Origin: Botrytis cinerea B05.10
Taxonomy: Eukaryota; Ascomycota; Leotiomycetes; Helotiales; Sclerotiniaceae
Assembly (NCBI RefSeq): GCF_000143535.2
Contig: NC_037316.1
Coordinates: forward strand, 2,232,001 to 2,296,000
Length of the DNA: 64,000 bases
Direction of reading: 5' to 3'
Of this stretch, positions 1 through 11,005 are shown in pieces (the first letter of the stretch is position 1; every line of letters starts with the position of its first letter). The notes under the pieces are model-generated. The model made no database searches. It saw only the letters and a list, made by a program, of their open reading frames with translations, and was not told the origin of the DNA. A program made the translations under genes and the position numbers.

Positions 1-610
1 CTTCCAATATACACCAATGTACAATTCAATATCTAAAATCAACTAAACCAGAGTGGTACACTTGAAGCATTAAATCAGCAACTAACAATTCCTTAAATCC
101 CAAAATAACATGTTGTTGTTCTTTGGTCCATTTCAGACAGGATTGAACATCAACTTACGTGCCATGACTTCGCGACAGCGCGTGCCAAAATAGCGAATGA
201 AAGAAACGACATGAAACTTTGATAACATTTCTGTTCATGGGAAGGGGAAACCCAAACTGTGTGGGCTTTTTTCGGAAGACAATTGAGAGCAAAGAGGAAT
301 ACCGGGTAGTATTTACAATTTTGACAGAGAGATTTTGTGTAAGAAAAATGGTTGAAAATTCAGAGGAGCTGGGGAAGGTAATATTGCAATTAATGGAAGT
401 TTATAAAACTATGGATTAAGTGACTTTCACCAAACCTCAACTTTATATGTAAATATAATGGAGGAAAACACGTATAACATGATTGAAAAGATGGCTCAAA
501 TGCTAACATTATCATGAATTGGTGTCATAAAATTGAGAATGTCTAGCTCAATGCAATCTGTTTTCAAGCCCTTGATATGATCCATACACACAGAATTGCC
601 GTACTGTTCC
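1..610. other. Intergenic, no gene seen
   Basis: This stretch lies downstream of the minus-strand dehydrogenase at 611-1300. It is AT-rich and holds only one short unsupported reading frame (219-419). I see no repeat, RNA gene or conserved protein in it. Confidence 0.5.
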
Positions 611-1300
611 TTACTGGACCAACAACTCAACATCTCTGCTTCCCTTCTTCTGCTCCCATAACTCCCAAAACTTGGTAGCAATATGCTTTGGGTTATTGAC
701 CGGCTCTTGTTCGCTGACTGGACCTCCAATTGTAACAAGAGCAACATGCACCTCATCCTTGGTCTGCTCAATCAATAACTTGACCAAGTTTGCCTGCGCA
801 GCCTTTGCCATACTGAGTGAAAATACAGGTGCAAAAGGCTGATAAATAATCGGCGAACTGGTGACGAAAAGCGAAGGATGAGACTCCGGTTTCTCCTTTG
901 CTAATGCTTGCAAACCGGGAAGCAACACCTTTGCAGTTGTGTACAATCCCAAGTTTGGAATCTTGAAATCTTCGACAATGTCGGCCTCGCTGTACTCGCC
1001 GAAATTTCCGTAGCTGACACGGGCCGCATTGTAGACTACTACTTCTGGGGACCCGACTTCTTTGACGGCAGTCTGGAGAGCGGATGTTAGACCGGAGGTA
1101 TCGATCACATCAGCTGAGTAGGTGTGGATTTTAGCTGATGGAGCTGCGGCGGCAATGAAGTCGCGTGATGCAGAGAGGGTAGATTCAGAACGTGCAAAGA
1201 GTGCAATGTGTGTGAAAGTGTGGGTCGCGAAAAGGCGGGGGATGTGAGATCCGATCATGGGACCGGTGCCGACAATGAAAAGAGGTCCTGGGGAAGACAT
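611..1300 (-). CDS. Atypical short-chain dehydrogenase/reductase (SDR) family protein
   Basis: Single-exon gene of 229 aa. The ATG at 1300 is chosen because the protein then opens directly with a beta strand and a glycine-rich nucleotide-binding loop (GTGPMIGS, about residues 9-16), as SDRs do; the longer open frame to 1414 adds no recognisable sequence. Other SDR-like features are a Rossmann-fold pattern, a YNAA segment near residue 90 (the NNAG position) and a Ser in VTSS that could be the catalytic serine. The segment aligning with the catalytic YxxxK reads LSMAK, so the Lys is present but the Tyr is replaced by Leu. The substrate cannot be predicted, and it may act as a binding protein or use another residue. 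Its neighbour at 2506-3913 is on the same strand, but 1.2 kb separates them. Confidence 0.8.
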   Translation of the reverse strand: MSSPGPLFIVGTGPMIGSHIPRLFATHTFTHIALFARSESTLSASRDFIAAAAPSAKIHTYSADVIDTSGLTSALQTAVKEVGSPEVVVYNAARVSYGNFGEYSEADIVEDFKIPNLGLYTTAKVLLPGLQALAKEKPESHPSLFVTSSPIIYQPFAPVFSLSMAKAAQANLVKLLIEQTKDEVHVALVTIGGPVSEQEPVNNPKHIATKFWELWEQKKGSRDVELLVQ

Positions 1301-2505
1301 GATTGTGTTTCTTGTTGATTTGAGAAATGTATGTGTTTGGTATAGAGAATAGAGGAACTCGACTTGAAAGCGGTAGAAATAGCTATACTGCGCCGTGCGC
1401 TTATCCATATACATATATCTCGATCAAAACTATATGCCCCACTACGGAACGGCCGTGGATACACTAGACCTTTTTTATGAAGGATTCATTATATGGTCAC
1501 CTACAGCCAAGGACTCCAAGCGCCCCGTAGTTCTAGGATTCGGGTATCATTGAAGCCGCGGGCGTACAGTTACCGCATTATTTATAAAGACCTAGTCGCC
1601 GCGATGTGATAGTGAGATTCATATATCCTTGTCCTCGAGGAACAAAGCATATACCGTGGGATTAGTAACGGAGTCACGGAGCTGGAGGGATTCTGGCTGC
1701 TTCTGATGCAAAGGTAAGGGGTGAATGGGGTAGTGTTGCATGATCCTATGGCGTTGTGCTGCCATTGTAAGATCTGTCGTAATCCATGTCGTGTTCTGAC
1801 GAATGTTCATCTATCGCCGATAATGAATGCGGTAAGAGACACACTGTGCTTAGATACCCTAGAATAGTTCTCGTTCTGTCCAAAAACACAAAGTGGTTGA
1901 ATCAATTCTGATGCCATTGTGGCAAGTGCTTGTCAAGGATTGTAGAATAGCGACGTTGGATCGTTCGTCTGCCAGAAATAAACATATACTCACGTGATGC
2001 TTTAGCAATATGAAGAGGTGCCCGGGCTAAGATCATTAACGACTAATAAAACGTATAACTCAGCGACGATTATGAGCGCAGGTAATTCCGCAATTAACGT
2101 AAATCAAGGTGGTAAAGGTAGTAAAGGTGGTATTGGTAGTGGAATCATTTTGAGGTATTACTGTGTCGTCTTATGTAAGCATTATATAAGCATTTAAGCT
2201 TCTCCTTAAGTGCCCATTTCAGGAAATGAGTGCCTTAGTGCCAACTGGGAATGTTGTTGGATAGAGAAACAATATCCTGAGGCGTGCAGTCAAAGTTTTT
2301 TCTCAACGTTAACGGTATGATTTTGGCAATTATGCACTCTCTGGCCATCACCAAATTCTGTGTGACAATTATAAGGCATTTGATGCTCATTTTGTACGTC
2401 TATCTAAATTACAATATTTTTACATTGGCACATAGATTGCAGAACTCGATATACATGCAATCGCATTTCCCTCACGAAGTAACCAGCACAACCAACTCGG
2501 ATTCA
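1301..2505. other. Intergenic: SDR promoter side and 3' side of the nitroalkane-oxidase-like gene
   Basis: No coding sequence is supported here. A small imperfect repeat of GGTAAAGGTA-like units lies at about 2107-2142. The part next to 1300 should contain the promoter of the dehydrogenase, but I recognise no specific site. Confidence 0.4.
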
Positions 2506-3913
2506 CTAATTCGGGGCTTTGGATGGACCAAAGGAAGAAGCCCAAGGATCATATGACTCTGCTGCCATGAGTTCTTGCATATGTCTTCTACGAATGCCTA
2601 CATTGCCACCGTCAAAAATTGGTAGGACAATGGCTGTGTTCAATAGATCTCCGAAAGGCTGCTCGGCACTGTATGCAGTTCTATGATGGATAATTAGTGA
2701 TCTTCCTACTTTGTGAAGAATGGCGTGATAGGGAACTTACATTCCAACAGCATTGATGGCTTCTGTAACCGCTTTGACGCTCTCTTCTGAGCAATAAATC
2801 TTCGCCGCCAATGCCAATTCACGTCTGGCGTTATAATCACCTGGACCATTCTCAAGAGTATAAGCTGCCTTCCATGTCAAAGCTCTGGAAGCTTCTGCCT
2901 TCATTTTGATACCGCTTAGGATATCTGCGAAAGCTTGTCTTGACAACAGATCTTCTGCTCCTCTACGATTGTCGGCTTTGGCAAATGCTAGAGCTGCCTC
3001 GAAAGCGGCTCTCATAACACTGACACTCATGGCACCGACCAAAACAGCAGAACAATCGAATGACCCAGATACTACAGGAACACCTTGACCTGGTGGGCAT
3101 AGAACATTCTTGGTAGGAACTCTTAAGTTGGTATATTTGATATGTGGGCCAGAGCAAGCAGGGTGTCCGGCAGTTGCTACATGTTTGAGTGTTTTGAAAG
3201 CGCCCTTTTCGTTACGTTCGATATCAGCTCTACTGACGAGCAGTATCATGATTGCGTCGGCGGGTTCATCTGAAGTAACACTCGGATCACGGCAGACTAC
3301 ACATTGAAGGTCTGCACCTTCAAAGTCCCAGCCTGCACAGTTGGTAGCCCACATCTGTTTCCCGAGTTAGTTTCACTTTCAGGTGCGGGTTCAGTTTTCT
3401 TCTAGCTTTTCTTACCTTTTCTCCATTAAGTACCCATTCATCACCTTCAAGTGTGGCCGTTGTGTTGAGCCCCGGAGCACCTTTCTCTAAGAAGTTTGCA
3501 ACTCCTCCTGGCTCAGAGAATACCAAACTTGCTAATGGTGCCCCTTCACCATTCAAAAATGGTTCCAAAAATTCTTTGTGCTCTTCTTTTCCAGCCAAAT
3601 TCAATGGCGTCAACCCCAATCCAGTTGCAAAAATTGTTAAAGATGCGGAAGGATCAACAGCATACATCTCTTCGACTAAGATAGTTGATTCAGTTAAACT
3701 TCCACCTACTCCTCCAATATGAGGTCCTATCAAGCCTTTGATCATGCCCCCAGCTGTTGCACCAGCATAGAAAGGCTTTAATGATTGGAACTGTTCCTCG
3801 TCTTTCTTCGCGGAGTAAACCTTCTTGATATCTTTTAGAGGACCAGCAGCGAAGGCAGCTGCATGTTTTCGGATGCCATCCTCGGATGCAGAGAGTTGAA
3901 AGTCTATAGGCAT
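2506..3913 (-). CDS. Nitroalkane oxidase-like flavoprotein (acyl-CoA dehydrogenase superfamily)
   Basis: Three exons, 3913-3416, 3354-2741 and 2680-2506, give 428 aa with all phases consistent. The protein has the full acyl-CoA dehydrogenase layout: helical N-terminal domain, middle beta domain (SLVFSEPGG, then GDEWVLNGEKMW around 157-168) and a C-terminal helical domain carrying the flavin. Where acyl-CoA dehydrogenases carry the catalytic Glu of a YEGT-like motif, this protein reads IFDGGNVGIRR, placing Asp394 and Arg401 at the positions of Asp402 and Arg409 of Fusarium nitroalkane oxidase. Thr170 (WATN) sits where that enzyme has Ser171. Length and motifs fit a nitroalkane oxidase-like enzyme, which would oxidise nitroalkanes to aldehyde, nitrite and peroxide using FAD. 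An acyl-CoA dehydrogenase of unknown substrate remains the alternative. I see no signal peptide. Confidence 0.85.
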
Positions 3914-5083
3914 ATTGTAAAATTTGTAAATGGGGAGTTTTTTTTTTTTTTTTGAAAGATGATGTTAGAAATTTTACAGATGAAAATGTATTTGAAAACT
4001 GGTGTGTGTTTATTTTTCTGCAAATTATTTGAAGAAAATCAGAATTGAGAGTTGTTAAAATACAAGAAGTAATTTGAACTTTATGAGGGGTAGTTTCCAA
4101 AATAGACTAGGGCTGATGTAAAGTGCGGAACTGTCGAGTTCGTTGGAAGGATGCTGGTGACAGGGTTTGTCATGTTATCGCTGACATTCTGACGGGCCAT
4201 TCACTAAGTGACATGGGGCTCTTGGCCGACGGTTTTACAGGCATTACCAATCTGTCAAGCACTACAATGGTTGACGGCATAATAATAATAATAAGTATTG
4301 TACAGTGGCTATATGAGTAAGTAGTGTAAACCCCACTTTTAGCAAAACCTTGCTGTTTTTAGACATTTCGCTACTGTTTTAGGGAATTCAAGTACACATT
4401 AAACTATTCCCCTCGAATTTCGCTTTTCAACGTTTCTTTTAGCTTAGAAAGCTTTATAAACTTCTAATAAGACCTTCAAGAACTTTAATAAACTTTCTAA
4501 CAAAATTAAAATCGGAGGATTTTCAAGGAATAGATCTACTTTAATAAATTAGTATACCCTTGTATGCGGATGAAAGCTCGACCTAACCGCAAAAAAGCTC
4601 GGTCACTTTTTGATGTTTTACAATACTTACGCCGTCTCGAGGCCGTCAACCTCCGTATATACCATGATCCTATTGCAACACAAGCCCTTGAACTAACTAT
4701 TATAGGAAACGCTAGTCCTGTCCTGTACAGTATCATCTTTCCAAATCCGTTTATTCGAAATCCGAGGATATGACCCTATGTATGAGGTATCCTGCATTCG
4801 CGTCTCAATATGTTTTTCATCACTTCAACGGGCAAGATTACAACCCTGTTGGGGATTCGCATAGGCAGGATTAGGCGTTTATAATTGGTTCCGAGATTGA
4901 TAGTTGTTGATCCTTCTTCATCATATCTACGGTGCCATTACCGCGCCGCCCCCGACATTAAGTTTCGGGTCCACTCACTTCTTCTCTGCAAAAAAAGCTG
5001 CATATATCTCCTCGGAATAGCAACAAACTGTTTGTTTATTGTCCGACTTTTTTTATTTACATTTTTAACCCAGTCAAAACGCA
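3914..5083. other. Divergent promoter region between the nitroalkane-oxidase-like and rhodopsin-family genes
   Basis: Gene-free region between two divergently transcribed genes. A 16-nt poly-T run at 3938-3953 (poly-A on the minus strand) lies 25 bp upstream of the minus-strand ATG and could be a nucleosome-excluding promoter element. A notably AT-rich patch at about 4370-4560 may be an old degraded repeat. The short open frame at 4564-4773 resembles nothing I know. Confidence 0.4.
3938..3953. promoter_or_regulatory. Poly(dA:dT) tract upstream of the nitroalkane-oxidase-like gene
   Basis: Sixteen consecutive T residues on the plus strand, 25 bp upstream of the minus-strand start codon at 3913. 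Such tracts are common nucleosome-depleting elements in fungal promoters or 5' leaders. The regulatory role is inferred from position only. Confidence 0.35.
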
Positions 5084-6471
5084 ATGTCTGCCACAGACCC
5101 CAATATACCGCATGACTCCAAGGTGAATCAGATATTGGGAGTATGTTCTGCCATGTTGGTGATTACTACAATAGTGGTAGCAGCAAGAATTTGGACCCGC
5201 TTGAAGCTTGCTCAGGGTGGACTTGGAGCCGATGACTGGTGTATAATTGTTGCTTGGGTTTTGGCTGTAGCTTATGATCTTGATCCAATTAATCGTGAGT
5301 TCTTTCCGAAAAGATGCACGGCGGTCTTTCGTTTGCTGTTGGAGTCATGTCACTGTCCTTGGGGTGAAGCAGATGTCAAGCGCATGAATATGACTGATAT
5401 GTTTGATAGAAGTAACATTTGGATTGGGTCAACACATATATGATCTGCCTGAAAGTACAAATTTCAGTGCTTCTCTAGAGGTGAATCTAGCAACTTGGCG
5501 ATGAATCTCCCACCATGTTAACACAAATTCAAGCTCTATTACTTCGGTGAAATCATCTACTTCGTCTGTGTCGGCGTCACGAAAGTAGCTATCCTCATTC
5601 TATATCTTCGTCTAGCCACCTCCAAGGTCTTTCGAACCCTCATCTGGGGTGTAATGGCCTTCGTGATCCTTACATCTTTCTCCTTCGTCATTGCGACTAT
5701 TTTCCAATGTACGCCGATTTCCAAGGCGTGGGAACAACCTGTTACAAGTAAGGGACATTGTATCCAAGTCAATGCTATGTTCTATGCCAATGCCGGCTTG
5801 GATATCTTTCAGGATCTGTTGATATACGTTTTGCCAATGAAGATGTTGTATTCGATTCAGATACCGAGGAGACAGAAATTCGCACTTATGATTGTTTTTG
5901 CGGTAGGAGGCTTTGTGGTTGTCACGGGCATGATCAGACTTTATTATCTGCAAGGTGCTCAAGCATCGCAGGATCCTTCTTGTGAGTAATTTTCCTACTG
6001 ATACCGGGAATTCTTTCAGTGGGCTTGTTATCTAACAGCCGTCTAGATGACAATGTAGGCGGTGCCGTCTGGTCTTGCATCGAATGCAACATAGGCGTAG
6101 TGTGTGCCTCGCTCCCACATTTCAAGCCCCTCTTCGACCGATTCTTCCCATCGTTAATGGGTCGATCTGTCGGCGCCTCAAATCACAACGGTCATTCAGG
6201 AGGGCCAGATTTACGAAATAATTACGTTAAACAAAATAATGAATATGAGCTGGAAAATGGAGGCGCGAAGAAGAAAGTGTGGAAAGATACTTACGAGGGG
6301 AAGTATGGGAAAGACTTGGCCAATAATATTGAGGTGGGTGATACGATCTACGGGGGAAACGATAGCGAGGAGAGGTTGAGAGGGTTGACACCGCCCGAGA
6401 CTGAGGGATACAATGCAGGGGGGATTTACAAAAGCACAAAGGTTGTGGTTAGTAGGTTGCCGGCAAATTGA
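5084..6471 (+). CDS. Fungal rhodopsin/SAT4-family integral membrane protein
   Basis: Four exons, 5084-5294, 5410-5480, 5534-5981 and 6047-6471, give 384 aa. The protein shows about seven hydrophobic segments, the first at about residues 17-38, followed by the family motif GADDW near 49-53 in the second helix. Further family landmarks are FGLGQH, ELYYFGEIIYF-like sequence (here SLELYYFGEIIYF), QCTPISKAW in the loop after helix 4, and a final helix SCIECNIGVVCASLPHFKP. The C-terminal tail of about 100 residues is hydrophilic and probably cytoplasmic. This family (fungal rhodopsin domain, related to Pth11-like proteins) is widespread in Pezizomycotina. Most members have no known ligand, and some Pth11-type relatives sense surfaces. 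There is no CFEM domain at the N terminus. Function beyond a plasma-membrane receptor-like protein is not supported. Confidence 0.85.
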
Positions 6472-6949
6472 AGGACGAAAGAACGATGTTTGGTATGAAA
6501 GATAGGGTCTACGCAATGATATATTATGGGTCAGCATGGAAAGGCGTTGGATATAATAATGGTATTACCCATGGACTTGAACTTGAGGCTCAAAACTCTT
6601 CAGAGAACAGATAGTTTTTACGAGAACTTATGCTTCGCGGCCTTGGAATTTTGTAAATCATCTAGAAATATATTACATTACATCGTTGGGCGAAAACCTC
6701 TATGAAACTTCTTCTTTTCATCCAGTTGATCCCTCAACGTACCTCTCCATCTCCATCCCCTTTACAATCATGCGACTAATCTTCCACTTTCCACTTTTCA
6801 TTTTCCATCTCACTCCCAAATCCCAAATTGCATCTCACCCTCAACGTTACAATCGCGATTCCTTACGTCAGACGAAACGAAAGAAAATAGCGCTAGTACG
6901 TACCAGGATCGGACTTTAGAAAGTCGCCTTCTAGACTTTGACGTTTCAT

Positions 6950-7045
6950 CCAAATCCAAATCCAAATCCCGATGCCTATCACTATCCCTATCCCGATGCC
7001 TATCTCTATCCCTATTCACATTCACAATCACAATCACATTCACAA
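6950..7045. repeat. Compound short tandem repeats (CCAAAT, CTATCCC-like, TCACAA-like)
   Basis: Three adjoining imperfect arrays: about three and a half CCAAAT units, then CTATC-type units alternating with CCGATGC, then TTCACA/ATCACA units. The opposite strand reads as Asp/Arg-rich peptide in one frame, which I regard as a by-product of the repeat. Confidence 0.75.
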
Positions 7046-7543
7046 CTAGGCCGACACAATTAAATCCATCTCTTTCGGGAACTCTACAGGGGCAACAAAT
7101 GTGATGCATAATATGCATGCAAGGTGTGCGATCCCGACGCGCGGGTATTGTTTCTGTGGTGTGTGATGATTTGCTTTTCTTCATTTGGGATTCTACCTTA
7201 CTTATCAAAGAGGGAGGGGTGGGATTCTGGAATTTTAAAGTAGGGAAGGGTGGGATGGTGATGGTGATGGTGATGGATATGATGATTAATTGATGACACA
7301 TGCAAAAGCAAAGCGAGTGCTAATTATGTTTAATTTGGGGGCGATATATACACATCTGCACTTACTACTATTTCGCGAATCGCTCATTCATCTATGGCAA
7401 GGAATGGAATGCTAGCTTCGTAGGTAACTAGGTAGATATAATATATACTTGAGAGATCGAATTCACATATCCGTCCCTCCATCCCATTTTCTTCACACTC
7501 CCCATGTCATCCCAGCAATACAAATCATCCCCACACAATCAAC

Positions 7544-7591
7544 AGCATCCCAGCATCCCAGCATCCCAGCATCCCAGCATCCCAGCATCCC
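7544..7591. repeat. Tandem repeat, six copies of AGCATCCC
   Basis: Six perfect head-to-tail 8-nt units. A related ATCCC array follows at about 7685-7723. The unit is far too short for a CRISPR array, and the units are contiguous without spacers. Confidence 0.9.
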
Positions 7592-7810
7592 ACCCCCACA
7601 CCCCATGTTACCCTACCATTTATTATTCACTACCTACCTACCTACTACCTAGTAAGTATTCCTCTATTATCTACTGCATCCAAGCATCCCATCCCCATCC
7701 CATCCCATCCCATCCCATCCCCATTCCTGCAAATCTCCCAATCCAGCATCTCAGTCCCACCCCAAGATCCAGCACGCACTAGACAACTAAAAATCCCCCA
7801 AAAAATCAAT

Positions 7811-7843
7811 AAAAATAAAAATAAAAAATAAAAATAAAATAAA
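7811..7843. repeat. A-rich AAAAT microsatellite
   Basis: Imperfect AAAAT units, seen directly in the sequence. No coding or regulatory role is evident. Confidence 0.7.
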
Positions 7844-8262
7844 TCAAAATGTCACCGCAGCATGCACACATCCGCAACACACCCAAAAATAACTCTAAAA
7901 ATCCAATACCACGCACACCACGCCACACAAGAAGCTTAAATCTTTAAATTGTCGTCCCCCAAAAAGGAAGGCGCATATACGAAATTTAGCAGTCGGGGGT
8001 AGTATTGCGGAAGAGAAACAGGACGAGGCGTAAGTAAGTAATCGGCACATCTTTTTCTTCCGAGTCTGGATCTACATACCTATGCATATGTGGCGCCGTG
8101 TATGAAACGTGACGGAATGGGAGGAACGAGTGTGAGTATGGTATGGATGTGGCACGGTGTAGAGAGAGAAGGTCGAGGGATGCATTGTATAGTATCGAGG
8201 AGGGGGGAGTTTCGTGTACTGGATTGATTTTCTTTGTGAAGCGTGTATGTGTTCATGTATAT

Positions 8263-8296
8263 GATCCTGATCCTGATCCTGATCGTGATCGTGATT
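8263..8296. repeat. GATCCT/GATCGT tandem repeat
   Basis: Three GATCCT units followed by GATCGT units, a short imperfect hexamer array. Confidence 0.75.
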
Positions 8297-8883
8297 GATT
8301 AGTACTACCTTTCCGCGAGTATACAGGAATGGAATCTGTAAGAAAGTTTGATATATATATATTGCAGAAGATAAACACTAGAGAATGATCAGGTTACAAA
8401 TTACCATGTAGTTGTCACAAAGTATGAAGCGTATATACTGCGTAGCTTCTCTCGGGATCTATCTTTGCGGTGTGGTAGCACCCAAGTTGATACTGAGTAG
8501 TATCGCTGAAGTAGAGTGCAAAGTTGCATTAGCTATTACCAAGATTGTAACTTTCACCGCTACTATCACTTCACTTAACGGATGGATTTCCTTCCGGTAT
8601 TATGACGATCGTCGCTAGGAGCCTAGGAGCTCGCGAAAGTCAATCTACTCATAGCTACATAAAGAGATATGTATCGAACACTCACTCTAAAGAATCTACC
8701 TCCAAATCAGAAAATGGAGGTTCAATCAAGTTGAGAAGGTTCGACAGACTATCATTGTAACCTCAATAGAGGCCAAGTTAGGAACATACAGAATCAAGTA
8801 TCAAGTTGGTACAATATTGAATCTCATAGAAATTCTACGTGTACCGAATCCAGAACCCAAACAAGCCACTCCAAACTATAGTG

Positions 8884-8932
8884 AAGTAAAGTAAAGCAAA
8901 GCAAAACAAAACAAAACAAAACAGAACAAAGC
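8884..8932. repeat. AAAGT/AAAGC/AAAAC pentamer array
   Basis: A pentamer array that drifts along its length from AAAGT to AAAGC to AAAAC. It lies about 25 bp before the ACACAT array at 8957-9004. Confidence 0.75.
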
Positions 8933-8956
8933 AATCTTACCTCTTCCCCAAGGAAA

Positions 8957-8960
8957 ACAC

Positions 8961-9003
<43 letters not shown>

Positions 9004-9004
9004 T
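8957..9004. repeat. Hexamer microsatellite, eight copies of ACACAT
   Basis: Eight perfect head-to-tail copies. It reads on the minus strand as a Tyr-Val repeat in one frame, which explains the apparent open frame at 8937-9119. Confidence 0.9.
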
Positions 9005-9601
9005 CCACAAACGGTATCTCAAATCTCAAATCCAACTCCAAATCCACAAACAACCCACGTCCACAATTCCCATCCCCATCGCCATCTCTATCCCCAAGAA
9101 AAACATCACCCCACCCCACTCCAAACCCCTCATTCCAAACCCCTCACTCCAAACTCCAATTCAAAATCACAACCACAATACAAAACTCAACAACCAATCC
9201 ATATAAGCATGCATCTCTCAGCAGAACACATACAAGATTTCCAGTCCGAGACAATCCTAACTAATATCAAGCACAAGCTTGAGTTTCTAGAAACCGACAT
9301 GAAGTGACTGTCGCAAGAATCAAACTGTTCCTTGGGGTCACTTGACTCGGGATATTTTTTTAAAAAATAATAAAAATTAATAAAAATTAAATGCCGAGGC
9401 CACTCACTAGTGTTCTTCTAAGAACTAGAGTTGATTAAGTTTAAGAAGAATGACAATGCTACTTTTCTTCAAAGCCTGGTTAATAGTCATGAGTACAGTA
9501 GCCGCTAGTTATAATTTGAAAATACATTTGCAAGATCAACAGTAAAAAATCAACAAGAGGGGGTAAAGTTAAGACATTCATAGCATTAAGGATATCTATT
9601 T

Positions 9602-11005
9602 CTATTTCTCATCACCACCTTCAGCTGCCAAAGCATCAATTCTCGAGGCCCTCAAATTTCCCGATTTTCCTTTCGTAGACGATCTCAATGATCTGGTACT
9701 TGCGGAATCAGCATCGCCTGAGAGTGGTGTAACCGGCCTCTCACTATCTAGAGAAGAAAGACTAGTGTAGCTACTTTCTCTAACTAATGGCGATGGAACA
9801 TCAGGAGTAGATGATCTAGAGCCTCCGGCTCCAACTCTGGGAGAAGGAGGGGCGAGTTTCTGCCCACTAGTTGGAACAGAAAGAGTCTTCTTTCTCCTAC
9901 GTTCAGAGGCAGTGGACGCGCTGCTGGCTTTCCTTGTATGACTACTGCCAGGTCTTTCATCGGCTTCCGCAGTAGGTGTTGCGCTTCGAGATGAGTTACG
10001 AGAATGAGAGTGTGATCGTACGCTTGCACTCCTATCGCGTTTCGATGCAGTACTTTGTCGACGAGGTCGATGATGAATCTTCTCAACATCCGTCGCATGC
10101 CCTGAACTCCATCCGCGGTATCCGGTCCACCATAACCATCCCCCTTGTTGCTTTGCTAGTTTCCTTTCCCGTTCCTTCAATTTCTGTCGTAATATTTTTC
10201 GTCGCTCGTTTTCCTTTTCCCAGTATTCCGTACGATATATATCCCAATTTTCTCTGAAATTAGGAGAGAAAGGTTTGGGAAGCAATAAAAGCTTCACGTA
10301 ATCTCCACCGGGTGCCAAGTCTTCTTCATAACGTTTCGTATCATCATCATCATGTATATTCCGTAGCGCATGATGCCCTCCATTCTTCGTAGCCTTCTCC
10401 GACTCTTTCAATAACGATTGATCCACAAAACGATATGAGCTCCCACCGCTGCTGCCCGAGAACAAGCCGTACGAAAATAGAAATGATAATGCCGACAATA
10501 ATTCCTTCCACCATGATTGCTTAATAACCACCAGCTTACAATTAAATCCTCGAAGCCCTCTGTTCGTAATACCCACAAATCTCCGCGGCCATCGAATGCC
10601 TCGCTCCCATTGTCCAGTCCCCCAGATTAATAGTGCTGTTACTATACCGCCCATGAAACACATTTTCTCCGTCATCTCCACAACCCAGTATACAGATCCG
10701 CCTACACCACTACCGTCTTCTCTCGGTGCCAGGAACAAGGCATACCCAAACCATATAATCCATAGCCCCAGCAAACTTAAAAAGAACGCATGTTGCCGCC
10801 TTCGCGTGCGAAGTTGTAGCCACTGTGCGCGTAGTGAAGCTTCGAGGATTAGAAGATTAAGGTAGATCTGCGGGGGAGAAGAGGGAAGGGACGCGAGAGG
10901 ATCAGTGATGGAAGGCTCGGACGGTGTAACACCAGTAGTTGGGATAGGAGGAATATGGGCTCCTGGAGGCGGAGCGCCTTTGACTATCTGGTCGAGATTA
11001 GACAT
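9602..11005 (-). CDS. SPO7: Spo7-like regulatory subunit of the Nem1-Spo7 lipin phosphatase
   Basis: Uninterrupted 467-aa frame. The Spo7 core is clear: PSSPPQIYLNLLILEASLRAQ-like sequence at about 41-61, a first membrane segment at about 74-93, and a second at about 116-131 followed by RPRRF-like basic sequence. A later conserved block near 250-290 contains the PKPFSPNFRENWDIYRTEYW-type sequence. In yeast, Spo7 binds Nem1 in the nuclear/ER membrane. The complex dephosphorylates lipin (Pah1), controlling triacylglycerol synthesis and nuclear membrane growth. The protein is longer than yeast Spo7 (259 aa), because of a Ser/Arg-rich, probably disordered C-terminal tail from about residue 310, as seen in other filamentous fungi. 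It is divergently arranged with the hydrolase gene at 11972. Confidence 0.9.
   Translation of the reverse strand: MSNLDQIVKGAPPPGAHIPPIPTTGVTPSEPSITDPLASLPSSPPQIYLNLLILEASLRAQWLQLRTRRRQHAFFLSLLGLWIIWFGYALFLAPREDGSGVGGSVYWVVEMTEKMCFMGGIVTALLIWGTGQWERGIRWPRRFVGITNRGLRGFNCKLVVIKQSWWKELLSALSFLFSYGLFSGSSGGSSYRFVDQSLLKESEKATKNGGHHALRNIHDDDDTKRYEEDLAPGGDYVKLLLLPKPFSPNFRENWDIYRTEYWEKENERRKILRQKLKERERKLAKQQGGWLWWTGYRGWSSGHATDVEKIHHRPRRQSTASKRDRSASVRSHSHSRNSSRSATPTAEADERPGSSHTRKASSASTASERRRKKTLSVPTSGQKLAPPSPRVGAGGSRSSTPDVPSPLVRESSYTSLSSLDSERPVTPLSGDADSASTRSLRSSTKGKSGNLRASRIDALAAEGGDEK

Larger units (their letters stand above)
6472..9601. other. 3.1 kb gene-free zone rich in simple tandem repeats
   Basis: No reading frame here resembles a protein; those that appear are translations of repeats. 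The zone carries at least seven separate short tandem arrays (listed individually), including CCAAAT, AGCATCCC, AAAAT, GATCCT, ACACAT and AAAAC units. It lies between the 3' ends of the rhodopsin-family gene and the Spo7 gene, so it is convergent intergenic DNA rather than a promoter. Confidence 0.6.

Noticed and set aside
5295..5443. Extension of the first rhodopsin exon through 5443
   Set aside because: The sequence after 5294 loses family similarity. A GTGAGT donor and the acceptor at 5408-5409 restore FGLGQH in phase.
7544..7591. Possible CRISPR-like repeat
   Set aside because: The 8-nt units are contiguous without spacers, and the organism is a eukaryote. It is a microsatellite.
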